Assembly (NCBI GenBank): GCA_023101725.1
Contig: JALJCO010013696.1
Span: 248,001 to 312,000 of the forward strand
DNA from: Atherinomorus stipes
Lineage: Eukaryota > Chordata > Actinopteri > Atheriniformes > Atherinidae
DNA: 64,000 nucleotides
Direction: 5' to 3'
Translations under genes and position numbers: made by a program
Notes under the pieces: model-generated
The model's input: only the letters and a program-made list of their open reading frames with translations
Database searches by the model: none
Told to the model about the DNA's origin: nothing
Part shown: positions 54,480 to 64,000 of the stretch, one piece after another
Layout: each line of letters begins with the position of its first letter
How positions within the stretch are numbered: the stretch's first letter is position 1

Positions 54480-55541
54480 CAGCGGGAAAAAAAGTACTGA
54501 ACACGGCAACATTTCCTCAGAAATATATTTCTAGTAGAGCTGTAGACATGAAATTTCCACCAGATGTCGGCAACAACCCAACTAATGCACACATACAAAG
54601 AAATGCTAACGTTTATGTCCATGAATGAAGTTATGTGTAATATAGTGAAACAGGGAATAAGTATCGAACACTTACTGAAATGTATTTACTACTCTGTGTA
54701 AAACCCTTTGTTGGTGGTTCCAGCCTCCAGACGCCTCCTGTACGGAGAAACCAGTGGAAAACGTTGCTCAGGTCTGATTTTGGTCCATTCTTCCACAAAC
54801 TGCCTTCAGGTCTCCAAGGTTGTGGGGGCGCCCACCATGATGCTCCCACCTCCAAACTTCACTGTTGCTATGGTGTTTTTGGTGCCATTTCTCCTCCAAA
54901 CATGTTGTGTCTTATGACATCTGCAGAGTTCAGTTCTGGTCTCATCTGACCAGACGATGTTTCCCAGAATGTCATGGGTTTGTCCAGATGTTGTGTTGCA
55001 AACTTCAAACCAGCATCAACCTGCTTCTTCTTCAGAAATGGAGTCTTGCGTGGTGTGCGTGCATGAAGGCCATGGCGGTTGAGTGCATTCCTTCTTGTTT
55101 TCTCTGAAACAACTGTAGCTGCTGGTTCCAGGTCTTTCTGAAGCTCTCCACAAGTGGTCCTGGGCTGTTGGAGAACCTTTCTGATGATTGTTCTGACTCC
55201 TCTGTCTGAAATCTGAAAAATCTGAAATCAATCAGGACTAAAGCAGCTGATATTACTTTGCTCTGATAAGGGGACAGGATTACTTTCTAAATACTGACAG
55301 ACTCCAGCTGCTTTCTTGGCTTTCACATCTTTTTGTCTCCATTTCTTCATGTGTTCAACACTTATTCCCTGTTTCACTATATTACACATAACTTCATTTA
55401 TGGACACAAATCTTAGCATTTCTTTGTATGTGTGCATTAGTTGGGTTGTTGCCGACATCTGGTGAAAATTTCATGTCATCAGCTCTACTGGAAATATATT
55501 TCCGAGGAAATGTTGCCGTGTTCTGTACTTTTTTCCTCCTG
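54480..55541 (-). mobile_element. Tc1-like element with ~190-bp inverted repeats, internally deleted
   Basis: TA-flanked (54478-54479, 55542-55543). Inverted arms 54480-54671 and 55351-55541 are nearly identical. The minus strand encodes transposase pieces FHARTPRKTPFLKKKQVDAG, VWSDETRTEL (first catalytic Asp) and VKFGGGSIMV, then jumps to a C-terminal RQFVEEWTKI block. The segment with the second Asp and the Glu is missing, so it is non-autonomous. Confidence 0.88.
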
Positions 55542-56009
55542 TATGTTGTGATCCCACAGCTGGTTTCTTCCTAGCAACCTGCTGCCTGTTGCAGACTCTC
55601 TCTTCCAGGCTGCTGCAGGTCTACAGTTTCTTCCTGGTGTCCCTCCACAGCTCTGTGGTCTTGGCCATGGGAACTCCCTGGTCTTGGTATCGGTGTGGTC
55701 CATCTCCTCCTTTGGCCAGTCTGTTTTACCGGCTGGTACCTGATGACTGCTCATACGTGGACTTTTGTTTCTTGTGGAGCGATTTTCAGACGGTTTGGTT
55801 TGTTATGAACGTCAGAGATGTAGTTGTGAACCAGTGATTGTAGCTCATGTTTCTAGAGCAGAGCTATGACTGTTTCATATAAACATAAGTGGATAGGAGA
55901 TCTATTCTGTCCTCCCAACATCAGCGTTATCCTTCCTCTTCCAAAGCCCGTGGATGTGCAGACAGATGTGCACGTGTGAGCCGTGGGTACGTCAGACCAG
56001 ACTGTTTCC

Positions 56010-56972
56010 TGCTCCAGGTCCAGGTCCTGCTCCAGGTCCAGGCCCTGGTCCAAGTCCAGGTCCAGACCCTGCTCCAGGTCCAGGTCCTGCTCCAGGTCCT
56101 GCTCCAGGTCCAGGCCCTGCTCCAGGTCCAGGTCCTGCTCCAGGTCCTGCTCCAGGTCCAGGCCCTGCTCCAGGTCCAGGTCCAGGTCCTGCTCCAGGTC
56201 CAGGTCCAGGTCCAGGCCCTGCTCCAGGTCCAGGTCCAGGTCCAGGTCCTGCTCCAGGTCCAGGCCCTGCTCCAAGTCCAGGTCCAGACCCTGCTCCAGG
56301 TCCAGGTCCAGGTCCAGGTCCAGACCCTGCTCCAAGTCCAGGTCGAGGCCCTGCTCCAGGTCCAGGTCCAGGTCCAGGTCCTGCTCCAGGTCAAGGTCCT
56401 GCTCCAGGTCCAGGCCCTGCTCCAGGTCCAGGTCCAGGTCCAGGTCCTGCTCCAGGTCCAGGCCCTGCTCCAGGTCCAGGTCCAGGTCCAGACCCTGCTC
56501 CAAGTCCAGGTCGAGGCCCTGCTCCAGGTCCAGGTCCAGGTCCAGGTCCTGCTCCAGGTCAAGGTCCTGCTCCAGGTCCAGGCCCTGCTCCAGGTCCAGG
56601 TCCAGGTCCAGGTCCAGGTCCTGCTCCAGGTCCAGGTCCTGCTCCAGGTCCAGGTCCAGGTCCTGCTCCAGGTCCAGGTCCAGGTCCTGCTCCAGGTCCA
56701 GGTCCTGCTCCAGGTCCAGGTCCTGCTCCAGGTCCAGGTCCAGGCCCTGCTCCAGGTCCAGGCCCTGCTCCAGGTCCAGGTCCAGGTCCTGCTCCAGGTC
56801 CAGGCCCTGCTCCAGGTCCAGGTCCAGGTCCAGGTCCAGGCCCTGCTCCAGGTCCAGGTCCAGGTCCTGCTCCAGGTCCAGGTCCAGGTCCAGGTCCAGG
56901 TCCAGGTCCTGCTCCAGGTCCAGGTCCAGGCCCTGCTCCAGGTCCAGGTCCAGGTCCAGGCCCTGCTTCAGC
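56010..56972. repeat. Hexamer-based minisatellite (ccaggt / cctgct)
   Basis: Nearly 1 kb of ccaggt and cctgct hexamers. Because the unit is a multiple of three, four frames stay open for 200-450 codons (PGPGPAPG, RSRSCS, LLQVQV, LEQDLD); all are artefacts. Confidence 0.97.
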
Positions 56973-56984
56973 CGTAAGCGTCCG

Positions 56985-57770
56985 TGACGTGTGCAGTTAT
57001 TTCCATGCAAACTAAAAGCAGAGTGGACAAATGTCCTCTCAAAGACTGTCCCTCCCCCTCTTCCACCATTCCCACAAGTGTGTTTTGTGTGGCGTTCGTG
57101 GTCCTGGTTTTCCCCACACCAAGCAGAGTGGAGGGCCGTGGACAGCGGAGGAGAGTCCATGATGACAGGAGCAGAGCCCCCCCCCCACGGGTCGCCACAC
57201 CAACACCCCGCCCAGGTCACCATTTTCAGCTGGATTTAATCTGCACACATCCTGGTACTTCTGTCTTAGCGAGGACATTCATGGACGTGCTGTCTTTGCT
57301 ACTATCCGCGTGCTTCCCTGTGATTGGCCGGTACTTCTGCAGCATACAGTTCCCCGACTGAACGCCGCCTAGTCAGTCTTTCGATATGAAATCGGCTTCT
57401 CGTTTGTACCCGATCAGAATGTGCGGATCGTGAAATGTAATTGGAAAAAAATTTGAGTTAATTAGTTCACCTTCGCCAAGTGGTGCTAGTTGGAACCACC
57501 AGATTACAGCAACTATGCTAAGCTAAGCTAAAGTCAGTGCTGCCAGATTCAGAGAATGACTGCATTGGTTAGAAAACACTTCTGTCCACTGGTCCAACTC
57601 AGGGGACTGTGGGGGGCATATGCCTTTTAAAGAGCTGTAAGGATCATGTGCTGGAGGGGGAGGGGGAATGGTCCCTGAACGCTCCATGGTTCACTGTGTG
57701 GAGGCCTGAGCTGCACACTGGGACCAGTCACACCCTGATATCTGTCTGCTGCAACCGGGGGCTCCAGCTT
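56985..57770. other. Non-repetitive intronic island
   Basis: The segment 56985-57360 is non-repetitive and GC-balanced, with ctcttccaccattcccacaa; no coding exon could be defined. 57360-57770 is unassigned. Confidence 0.35.
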
Positions 57771-58064
57771 AAAGAAACATTCCACCCACAGAATGATGTA
57801 ACTTTATCTTCCACCCCCCCTCATGGTGAGAAAGACTCTGCAGCACTTTTTTAATATCTCAAATGCAGCCGGCGATCAGGAAGGCTTCTCGTTTCCCCCC
57901 AACTTTCATATAATGGAGTTCGCCGGGGTCCGAGCCAAAAAGGTCCATAAAAGTCCACAAAAACGTGTCAATATTCCTCCATACTGCTCGTCCAATGTAA
58001 TCCAAGTGTCCTGAGTGGGTCGCGTCCAGAATTTACTGGAAACGACGTCATTTAGTAGATTTTT
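57770..58064 (+). repeat. Interspersed repeat fragment
   Basis: ccacccacagaatgatgtaa and the ataatggagttcgccggggt segment belong to a repeat type seen elsewhere in the window (51290-51560). Confidence 0.5.
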
Positions 58065-60456
58065 AGGTCGCTTTCACACCAGGGCTGTTTGGTCCACTTT
58101 AAATGGACCAGAGTTCGTTTCCTCGGATAGTCCGCTTCGCTTGGGCGGGTGTGAAAGCCCATCCGAACTCTGGTGCGGACCAAACAAGCGAACTCTGGTC
58201 CGCTTGAAAACGTGGGTCTCGGTTCGCTTGCAAGCGAATCCTGGTCCGGTTCGTATGCAGTGTGAAGCTAACCGGACCAAACACAGGACCAAATGTACGT
58301 GGTCACACTACACACAATGCAAACGCAATGTATCTAGGGTAGGTGAGGTGCAGCGCGCACTCCAAACCTAAATAAACATGGCGAGAGGACGAGCATGGAC
58401 AGATGTGGACAGACGTGGGCAGACGAGCTGAAAGCTCTCCTGGAAAAACGGTCAGATAACCGGATAAACCAGCTGCTGACATCCACTCAACTCATTCTCT
58501 ACTAAAGTCACGTATTTGGAACAATAATACAACGTGTGTAATCTATAGCTTGATTCTGCATCTCTACAGCCCATTAGTCCTTACGTGATGTTTACTGTTG
58601 CTATGGCAACAAGTGACCCCAGACATTAGCAGTTGCTAGCTAGCTTTGCTCAACAGCATGAACAACAATAATCCAACAATTTGGCATATTAAAACAAAAT
58701 CAAACCACAGCTCCCAAACATGGCGGTCCTTAAACTCTGAGCTCAGGTGTTGTCACAGGTAAGATCGTCAAAGTTAGAAAATGAACAGAGTCGATCTCTG
58801 AGCAGCGATGCTAGCATCACAGGAGCAGCCGCGTCCACCAACGTTGTAGCGTTCCCTACGATAACGAAGCGCAACACAAGACGACCAGTCCACCGCCGTT
58901 TGTAATCTGTGAGTTTACATACCTTACCCGCCGTCGTCATAGTAACGCTGACAACTCGTCGTCTCCTCCGGGGCCGCCTCTCTTTTACTTGAGGCACTAT
59001 GAACAGCTCCGTGCCCCCCCAGATAACAGTGGACTCCGCGGCTGATCCGCCTTCAAGTCCACAGATCCGCCTGACAGTCAGGGCCCGGTTGTTCAATTCT
59101 CGGTTATTTTAACCACTGGTTAACCCCTAACGGTCCGTTAAATCCTTAACCTTCCGTTAGCTAACCGACTGTTAAATATGCGTTGTTCAAAGCATGGTTG
59201 CATGCCGTCAGCTAACAGCACCGCAAAGTTAACCATAGGGTTGCACCACTGGTTGCACCAATGTATCCCACAATTCCCCATTTTGTTTCTTTGGTTTGAA
59301 AAGTAATGTTGTACGTCTGTGTCTCCTTATTGCTGTGAGGAAGACACGGGGGCCGACTCTCACTTTTTTTCCCACCGTGAACAGAGCTGCTGTTAGCCAC
59401 AACACACTCTTCCTCATCCCCCAGTCTCTCCATCCTTCCCCGTTCTCTTCACACTCCTGCGCCCCCAGCTCATCCGGCCTCACAGCACAGCAAACCCTCA
59501 GTAACAGAACACACGGGACACAGAAAGATTGATAAGCAAACGATCCCTTTCACTTAAGGAAAAAGAGGAGAAACTCTGCTGACGAAGAAAATGTCATTCT
59601 AAATAGTGAGTCCGTCGTGTCCACAGTTCGTTGCATGCTCCAAATCGACTCGCAAAGGATTACATATATGCATTCTTTCCCGAAGTGGTGCGCAGCTCCT
59701 CGCTAGAATAATCCCCGAAGTCAAAATCAAAGCCACAATAACCGCCGTCCTTCCTTCTCTGAACCGGCATCATGAACGCAGCGTCAGCAACAAACGGCAT
59801 AATGAGAGATAACCGCACCGTTAAGACTTTAGCGGCGGTCCTTAGGTGTGTTAACTTTAACGTTAAGATAACACACGGTTAAAGTTAACTGAGTTTTGAA
59901 CAACAACATAACCGGACTGTTAAAGTTAACGGTCGGCTAAATGTATTTAACGGCTGGTTAAAAAATAACCCAGTTTTGAACAACTGGGCCCAGAGCGCTA
60001 ACTGGCCTCCGCCCAACACTCAGCTGCGCGTGGGAAAGGCGGACTGTCAAACCTCGTAACACCGGCAGCGGATACGGATCAAGTCCGATAAACAGGAGGT
60101 GCAGTTTTTTTTTCTCCCAGCACCACCTGCCGTACCAGCCGGTCATACTGCACTGCTGCCCAACCGTGTGCATTTGCAGTGCAAACAGAAACGCCAAAAC
60201 CACCAACTTAAGATGATGCTCCACGGCTCCATGCTTAAAGGACTGTTGTTTTTCCGGGGTGGGGGGGATTTCCACTCCTACTTTTGTCCAATCAACGAGT
60301 GCCTTTTTAAACCACGTAATGCTGCTCAGAAAGTTCGGAGCGGATCATAAATCACAGTGTGAAAGCCGAACCAAAACGAATGATTAATGCAACAATGATG
60401 CAACTTTCAGCTCCCCAATCGGACCGAGTCCACTTGGCCAGGTGTGAAAGCGACCT
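58065..60456 (+). mobile_element. Harbinger-like element with 16-bp TIRs, MYB-like remnant
   Basis: Ends aggtcgctttcacacc (58065-58080) are exactly inverted at 60441-60456. The plus strand at about 58379-58490 reads MARGRAWTD, then, after a frame change, DELKALLEKRSDNRINQLL, resembling the MYB/SANT-like protein of PIF-Harbinger elements. Flanks tta and tca could be a decayed 3-bp duplication if the element starts at GGTCGC. It contains the nested element 59082-59990. Confidence 0.65.
59082..59990. mobile_element. 909-bp TIR element nested in the Harbinger-like element
   Basis: The ends are ggcccggttgttcaa and, inverted, ggcccagttgttcaaaactg. CAG occurs on both sides (59079-59081, 59991-59993), fitting the 3-bp duplication of Harbinger-type insertion. 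The subterminal part is rich in gttaac/ttaacgg palindromes. Frames inside (59212-59532) are not recognised. Confidence 0.75.
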
Positions 60457-60466
60457 CAGAGACTAA

Positions 60467-60951
60467 AGCCCCGTTTCCACCAGCGGGTCTGGGTCGGGTC
60501 GGGCCGGATCGGTCCACGTTTTTTTGCGTCTCCACAGATAAAAACTGGGACGGGTACCCTTATATCCGACCCGACCCGGACTACAAGGCACCCTTCGGTA
60601 GGGGTACTGATCTAACCGATCCGGACCAAAGAGGCGGAGCTAATACACAGCAATCAGCTGATTCATTGAAAAATCCGCCACTTCCCGCGTGACCAAGCGT
60701 AAAAACAAAGCCGGGGTGACTCCTTTCTGTTTCTGTCACGTGTGGCGCCGGTGTTTTGGTTAAACGACGTTACACGGCGATGATGTCACACAATCACGTA
60801 GAAGCACTGTCCAGCTAATTCTCCACCTCCAGAATAAGGGTACAGGTTGCTGTGGGGACACAGCGTGAAATAAACACATCCGTACCCAAACCCACCCGAT
60901 CCGGCCTGGCCCGGCCCGACCTGACCCAGACCCGCGGGTGGAAACGGGGCT
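60467..60951. mobile_element. 485-bp MITE, gccccgtttccacc ends
   Basis: agccccgtttccaccagcgg at the left is inverted at the right (ccgcgggtggaaacggggct). It lies 10 bp after the Harbinger-like element and has an older relative at 48046-48524. Confidence 0.82.
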
Positions 60952-61790
60952 CATGAGAGTTCACCACACTACAGAACCCACGGCAGACCAGATCACGCGT
61001 TCTCTTTCTCTTTCTTTCTTTGTTTTAAATCAACATCAACCCCTCTTGGACCCTCTTGTGTTTGTCCCAGTTTGTCTGCAGCTCTGTCGCTCTTAGCGCA
61101 ATGTAAACAGAGAATTTCTTCTTCTACGCTTGTATTATCAGCAGAGGCTCTCAACGCCGAGGCTTCCGTAGTTTTGTGATTGCGCATATGTACACTTCAT
61201 GAAAGTAAGATGTACGACTGCAGAGGGAATGTAACGTAGACGAGGCACGTTCCTTAAAGCCAGAGCTGGTTCAGAAACACGTGGTTATACTGAGTGAACT
61301 GGTCCTTCCATCCTAACAGGAGCCAGTGTAGGTCTGTAGGACTCTGACCAGCCCCTGCCATCCACACCGCATTTATCAGACAAGACAGCATCTACAAGAC
61401 GAATAAACTTACAGGCAATGACAACGTCGTGGCTGCCTCCTTCAGTGTTGCTGCAGAAGTTTATAGAAATCCATTCATTCAAAAAAAAAAACAAAACCAC
61501 AGAAAAGTGAAATGTCATGGCCCTTTTAGGAACAACAAACAAGCTTTTAGTAGATTGTTGTCTTGAAGTGAAAAACAGCAGAAATGAAATGAGGTATTTT
61601 TCCTTTGACCTCCTCAGATGGAATGAGCGAGAACCTGAGAATGGATTGATTCTGGTTTGTAAGTTCGCCAAACACATACCTGCAAACTGGATCAAAATAT
61701 ATGACTCTCGTGAATCGTGTAGATCCGATGAGTTTTTTGTTTGGGGGGGGGGGGGGGGGGGTAGAGACGTCGGCTCAGCGGGCAGATAGA
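60952..61790. other. Putative NHEJ1 intron, no gene recognised
   Basis: Non-repetitive sequence with short unsupported frames. It ends in a poly-G run of about 20 at 61743-61762. Confidence 0.35.
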
Positions 61791-61798
61791 ATTAACAC

Positions 61799-62818
61799 TA
61801 GGGATGTAACGACATTGTCGATATCATGATATCGCCGGAGGTAAACTGCCGCGACATCGTCGTGGTCTTGTCACGGTATTAAACAGCGCGTCTCTTGAGG
61901 CAAAAACAATAGTTTTCAGTCCGCTCTATATGTAGCCTAACATACTAAACTACATTGACCATGATCCTTTGCTGCCAGTGCGCTCTTTTGAGCCAAAAAC
62001 AAGGTGAAAGGCGGTCAGGTGAATACAGCATTGATATACACGAGGATGGAAACAGCTGTTATTCTCCACGAGAAGCCAGAACTTTGTTCCTGTTCTGGAG
62101 GCCGCAGGGACAAGAAAGTTTGTTTTGGTCCGGTTATCCCTCCGTGAGAAGCTTCAGCCGTGACGCCGCGGAGATCGCCGTGTTGACTTGGTGAGTTTAT
62201 ATTAAATGATGAACTTGGTCCAGGGGGGGGCTGTGCATGCGGTGATGTATCAAACGCCTCGCGTGCTGTACACATTTTCGTATTTTTTCACCACCTGGAT
62301 CAGCTGTTCATTAAAACTCTCTGTTTAACCTGCAGCAGCGGATGCAGAAGAGCATCTGATCAGCTGATTGTGACATCACGGTGCTCCAATCATGTCCGCA
62401 AGGAGTCTGTAGAAGTTCAGACACATGACTGACCACTGACAGACAGGCGGACTTATTTATTTTACATTTATTAACTACTAAAGACGAGGCAGTTTCTTTG
62501 TGCCTGGGTCTGTTTTTACTTAGTAAATAGGCTGTTTTATTGCCTGGTTGAGTTTATTTAACCTAGTACCTGAGCTGTCTTCTCAATAAATATGTTGGAT
62601 TTTTACTTGAATTTCAGCTTCAGCAAAAGTTTTTCAGGCAGGTCAAAATGTCACAAGCTTGAATTTGACAATAAATATTGTAACAATGACTCGTCAAAGC
62701 ATTTTATGCCATCATTATTGTTATGGTGAGCCTCCCCACAATATGGATAAATATTGTACCGTGGGGTTCGTATCAAGATAATATCGTACCGTGAGATGTG
62801 GATATCGTTACATCCCTA
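61799..62818. mobile_element. 1020-bp hAT-like non-autonomous element
   Basis: tagggatgtaacga at the left is inverted at the right (tcgttacatcccta). Eight-base flanks attaacac (61791-61798) and cttaacac (62819-62826) differ at one base, the 8-bp duplication expected of hAT insertion. No transposase is read inside. Confidence 0.82.
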
Positions 62819-62826
62819 CTTAACAC

Positions 62827-63655
62827 TGTTAAACAGGCGCTGATTTCAGAACTCGAGCACCCACGAAGAATACCGAACACAAACTTTGGTTTGATGGCAA
62901 AGTTAATGCCCCGGACCCCCCCAGAGGGGTCGGGTGTTTGTCACCTTTTTCACCTCTGATGAGTTTGCAGGTCTGCAAACAAAAAGAAGCTGTTTTCTGT
63001 ATTTTATTTGTATTTTACTTCTGCTTCTCCCACTGTCAGCTGTATCCGGGCAGACTTTTCTCTGGATGAGAGGCCTTGGGGGGGCACTCCTCTGATGGCT
63101 CATGAGCCATTAAACTCTTTCCTAGAGAGTGATGAAGATGTGATGTGTGGCAGAAGCAGATGCTGTTAGGAATCCAGGCACAGCAGGGGGGCTGTAGAGG
63201 TGGGGGGGGGGCCTGGCCTCCCCCCCTCCCTCAGTAAATCATTGACCTCATACACAGCAGTGATCGGCTCTTTATCTCACGTACCTGAGGAATTCAGGGC
63301 TGAGGTGGGACGGGGGCGAGGCTGCAGGGAGGGGGGGTGCTGTGCTTCTTCAGTGGGGGGTTTAAGAGTCTTTTTTAGCGCCTGTAAAACGGGCCATCCT
63401 CTGGTTTCGGGCTGGATTCCCAGTACAAGTCAGAGTTAATGCAGGAATCATGTTGGCATTTGGTGGCGTGACCGTGAGGATGTGCTGAGGTCCGTGTGAT
63501 TTACGGGTGGGGGGTGGGGGGGTTAAATCCCATCAATCCCGCGGTCAGTGAACGCGACGCCAGACCCAGCAGAATGCCCTGTTAATGTGACAGCTGGGAA
63601 TCCTGCGGGCTTCCAGCCGGCCGAGGAGGTGGCGAGACCTGTCTTTTTCTCCTGA
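62827..63655. other. Non-repetitive GC-richer intronic island with G runs
   Basis: No exon found. The segments at 63240-63290 and 63430-63640 (for example ttaatgtgacagctgggaat) look non-repetitive and could be conserved noncoding DNA; this needs alignment. Confidence 0.3.
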
Positions 63656-63659
63656 CGCT

Positions 63660-64000
63660 GATGGGGGGGGGGCGGCGTGGAGGAAGGTGCAGCGCTCACC
63701 ACGCAGGATGAGGCTGCTGATGGGGGGGGGGCGTGGAGGAAGGTGCAGCGCTCACCATGCAGGATGAGGCTGCTGATGGGGGGGGGGCCGTGGAGGGAGG
63801 TGCAGCGCTCACCATGCAGGATGAGGCTGCTGATGGGGGGGGGGGCGGGAGGAAGGTGAGTCTACACGAGGATGAGACTGCTGATGGGGGGGGGATGAGA
63901 CTGTGATGGGGGGGGGGGGGGGTGGAGGAAGGTGACGCTACATGAGGATGAGGCTGCTGATGGGGGGGGGGGGGTGAAGGAAGGTGAGACTACACGAGGA
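63660..64000. repeat. Minisatellite with poly-G blocks, running off the window
   Basis: Units of roughly 40-60 bp contain ggatgaggctgctgatgggg plus a variable G run, then tggaggaaggtg. The G runs of 8-14 make it a strong G-quadruplex candidate and an assembly risk. Confidence 0.92.

Noticed and set aside
55853..57223. Long frames of PGPGPAPG, RSRSCS or LDLDLEQ as collagen-like or SR-like proteins
   Set aside because: Hexamer minisatellite open in several frames on both strands, with no splice or homology support.

Overview
This window is animal nuclear DNA and looks like a teleost fish. It has short exons with GT-AG introns, Tc1/mariner, hAT-like, Harbinger-like and L1/L2-like elements, many MITEs, and very large minisatellites inside introns. 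There is no operon structure, Shine-Dalgarno spacing or CRISPR. I see three real protein-coding genes; nearly all other open frames are tandem repeats or transposon debris.

Layout. (1) RPGR, minus strand, coding exons 1-7 at 14470 down to 1341; the rest lies off the left edge. Its introns are swollen by minisatellites (intron 1 with a ~31-bp unit, intron 2 with >5 kb of 'gtgtaaacatg' repeats, intron 5 with an 11-mer array and a ~53-bp array). (2) 14.6-20.0 kb: intergenic, with a TTAA-flanked MITE, an L1-like ORF2 end, and a LINE fragment whose 3' coding end has been amplified into a 53-bp array. (3) TDP2, minus strand, five coding exons from 34533 to 20916, apparently complete. Intron 4 is a ~7.3-kb satellite; intron 1 holds a 708-bp hAT-like element split by a 2284-bp TIR element. 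(4) 34.5-43.5 kb: divergent intergenic region with a large palindrome, a dispersed 'catatggtgtgac' motif, a 3.6-kb satellite of 26-bp units and a 10-bp-type array. (5) NHEJ1 (XLF), plus strand, coding exons from 43529 to 45769; the C-terminal exons were not found and are probably beyond 64000. A Tc1-like element fills its third intron. (6) 45.8-64.0 kb: probably NHEJ1 intron, a mosaic of L2-like LINE, MITEs, a Tc1-like deletion derivative, Harbinger- and hAT-like elements, minisatellites and a few non-repetitive islands.

RPGR is a ciliary RCC1-propeller protein of the photoreceptor connecting cilium. TDP2 and NHEJ1 are divergently arranged neighbours that act in the same repair route: TDP2 removes topoisomerase II adducts from 5' DNA ends and XLF helps ligate such ends by NHEJ. 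Exon boundaries were read by hand from splice signals, reading phase and remembered family sequences; no alignment was run. I found no unknown gene system. The most unusual content is structural: repeat arrays whose origin can be read from nearby elements, and nested insertions with intact target-site duplications.
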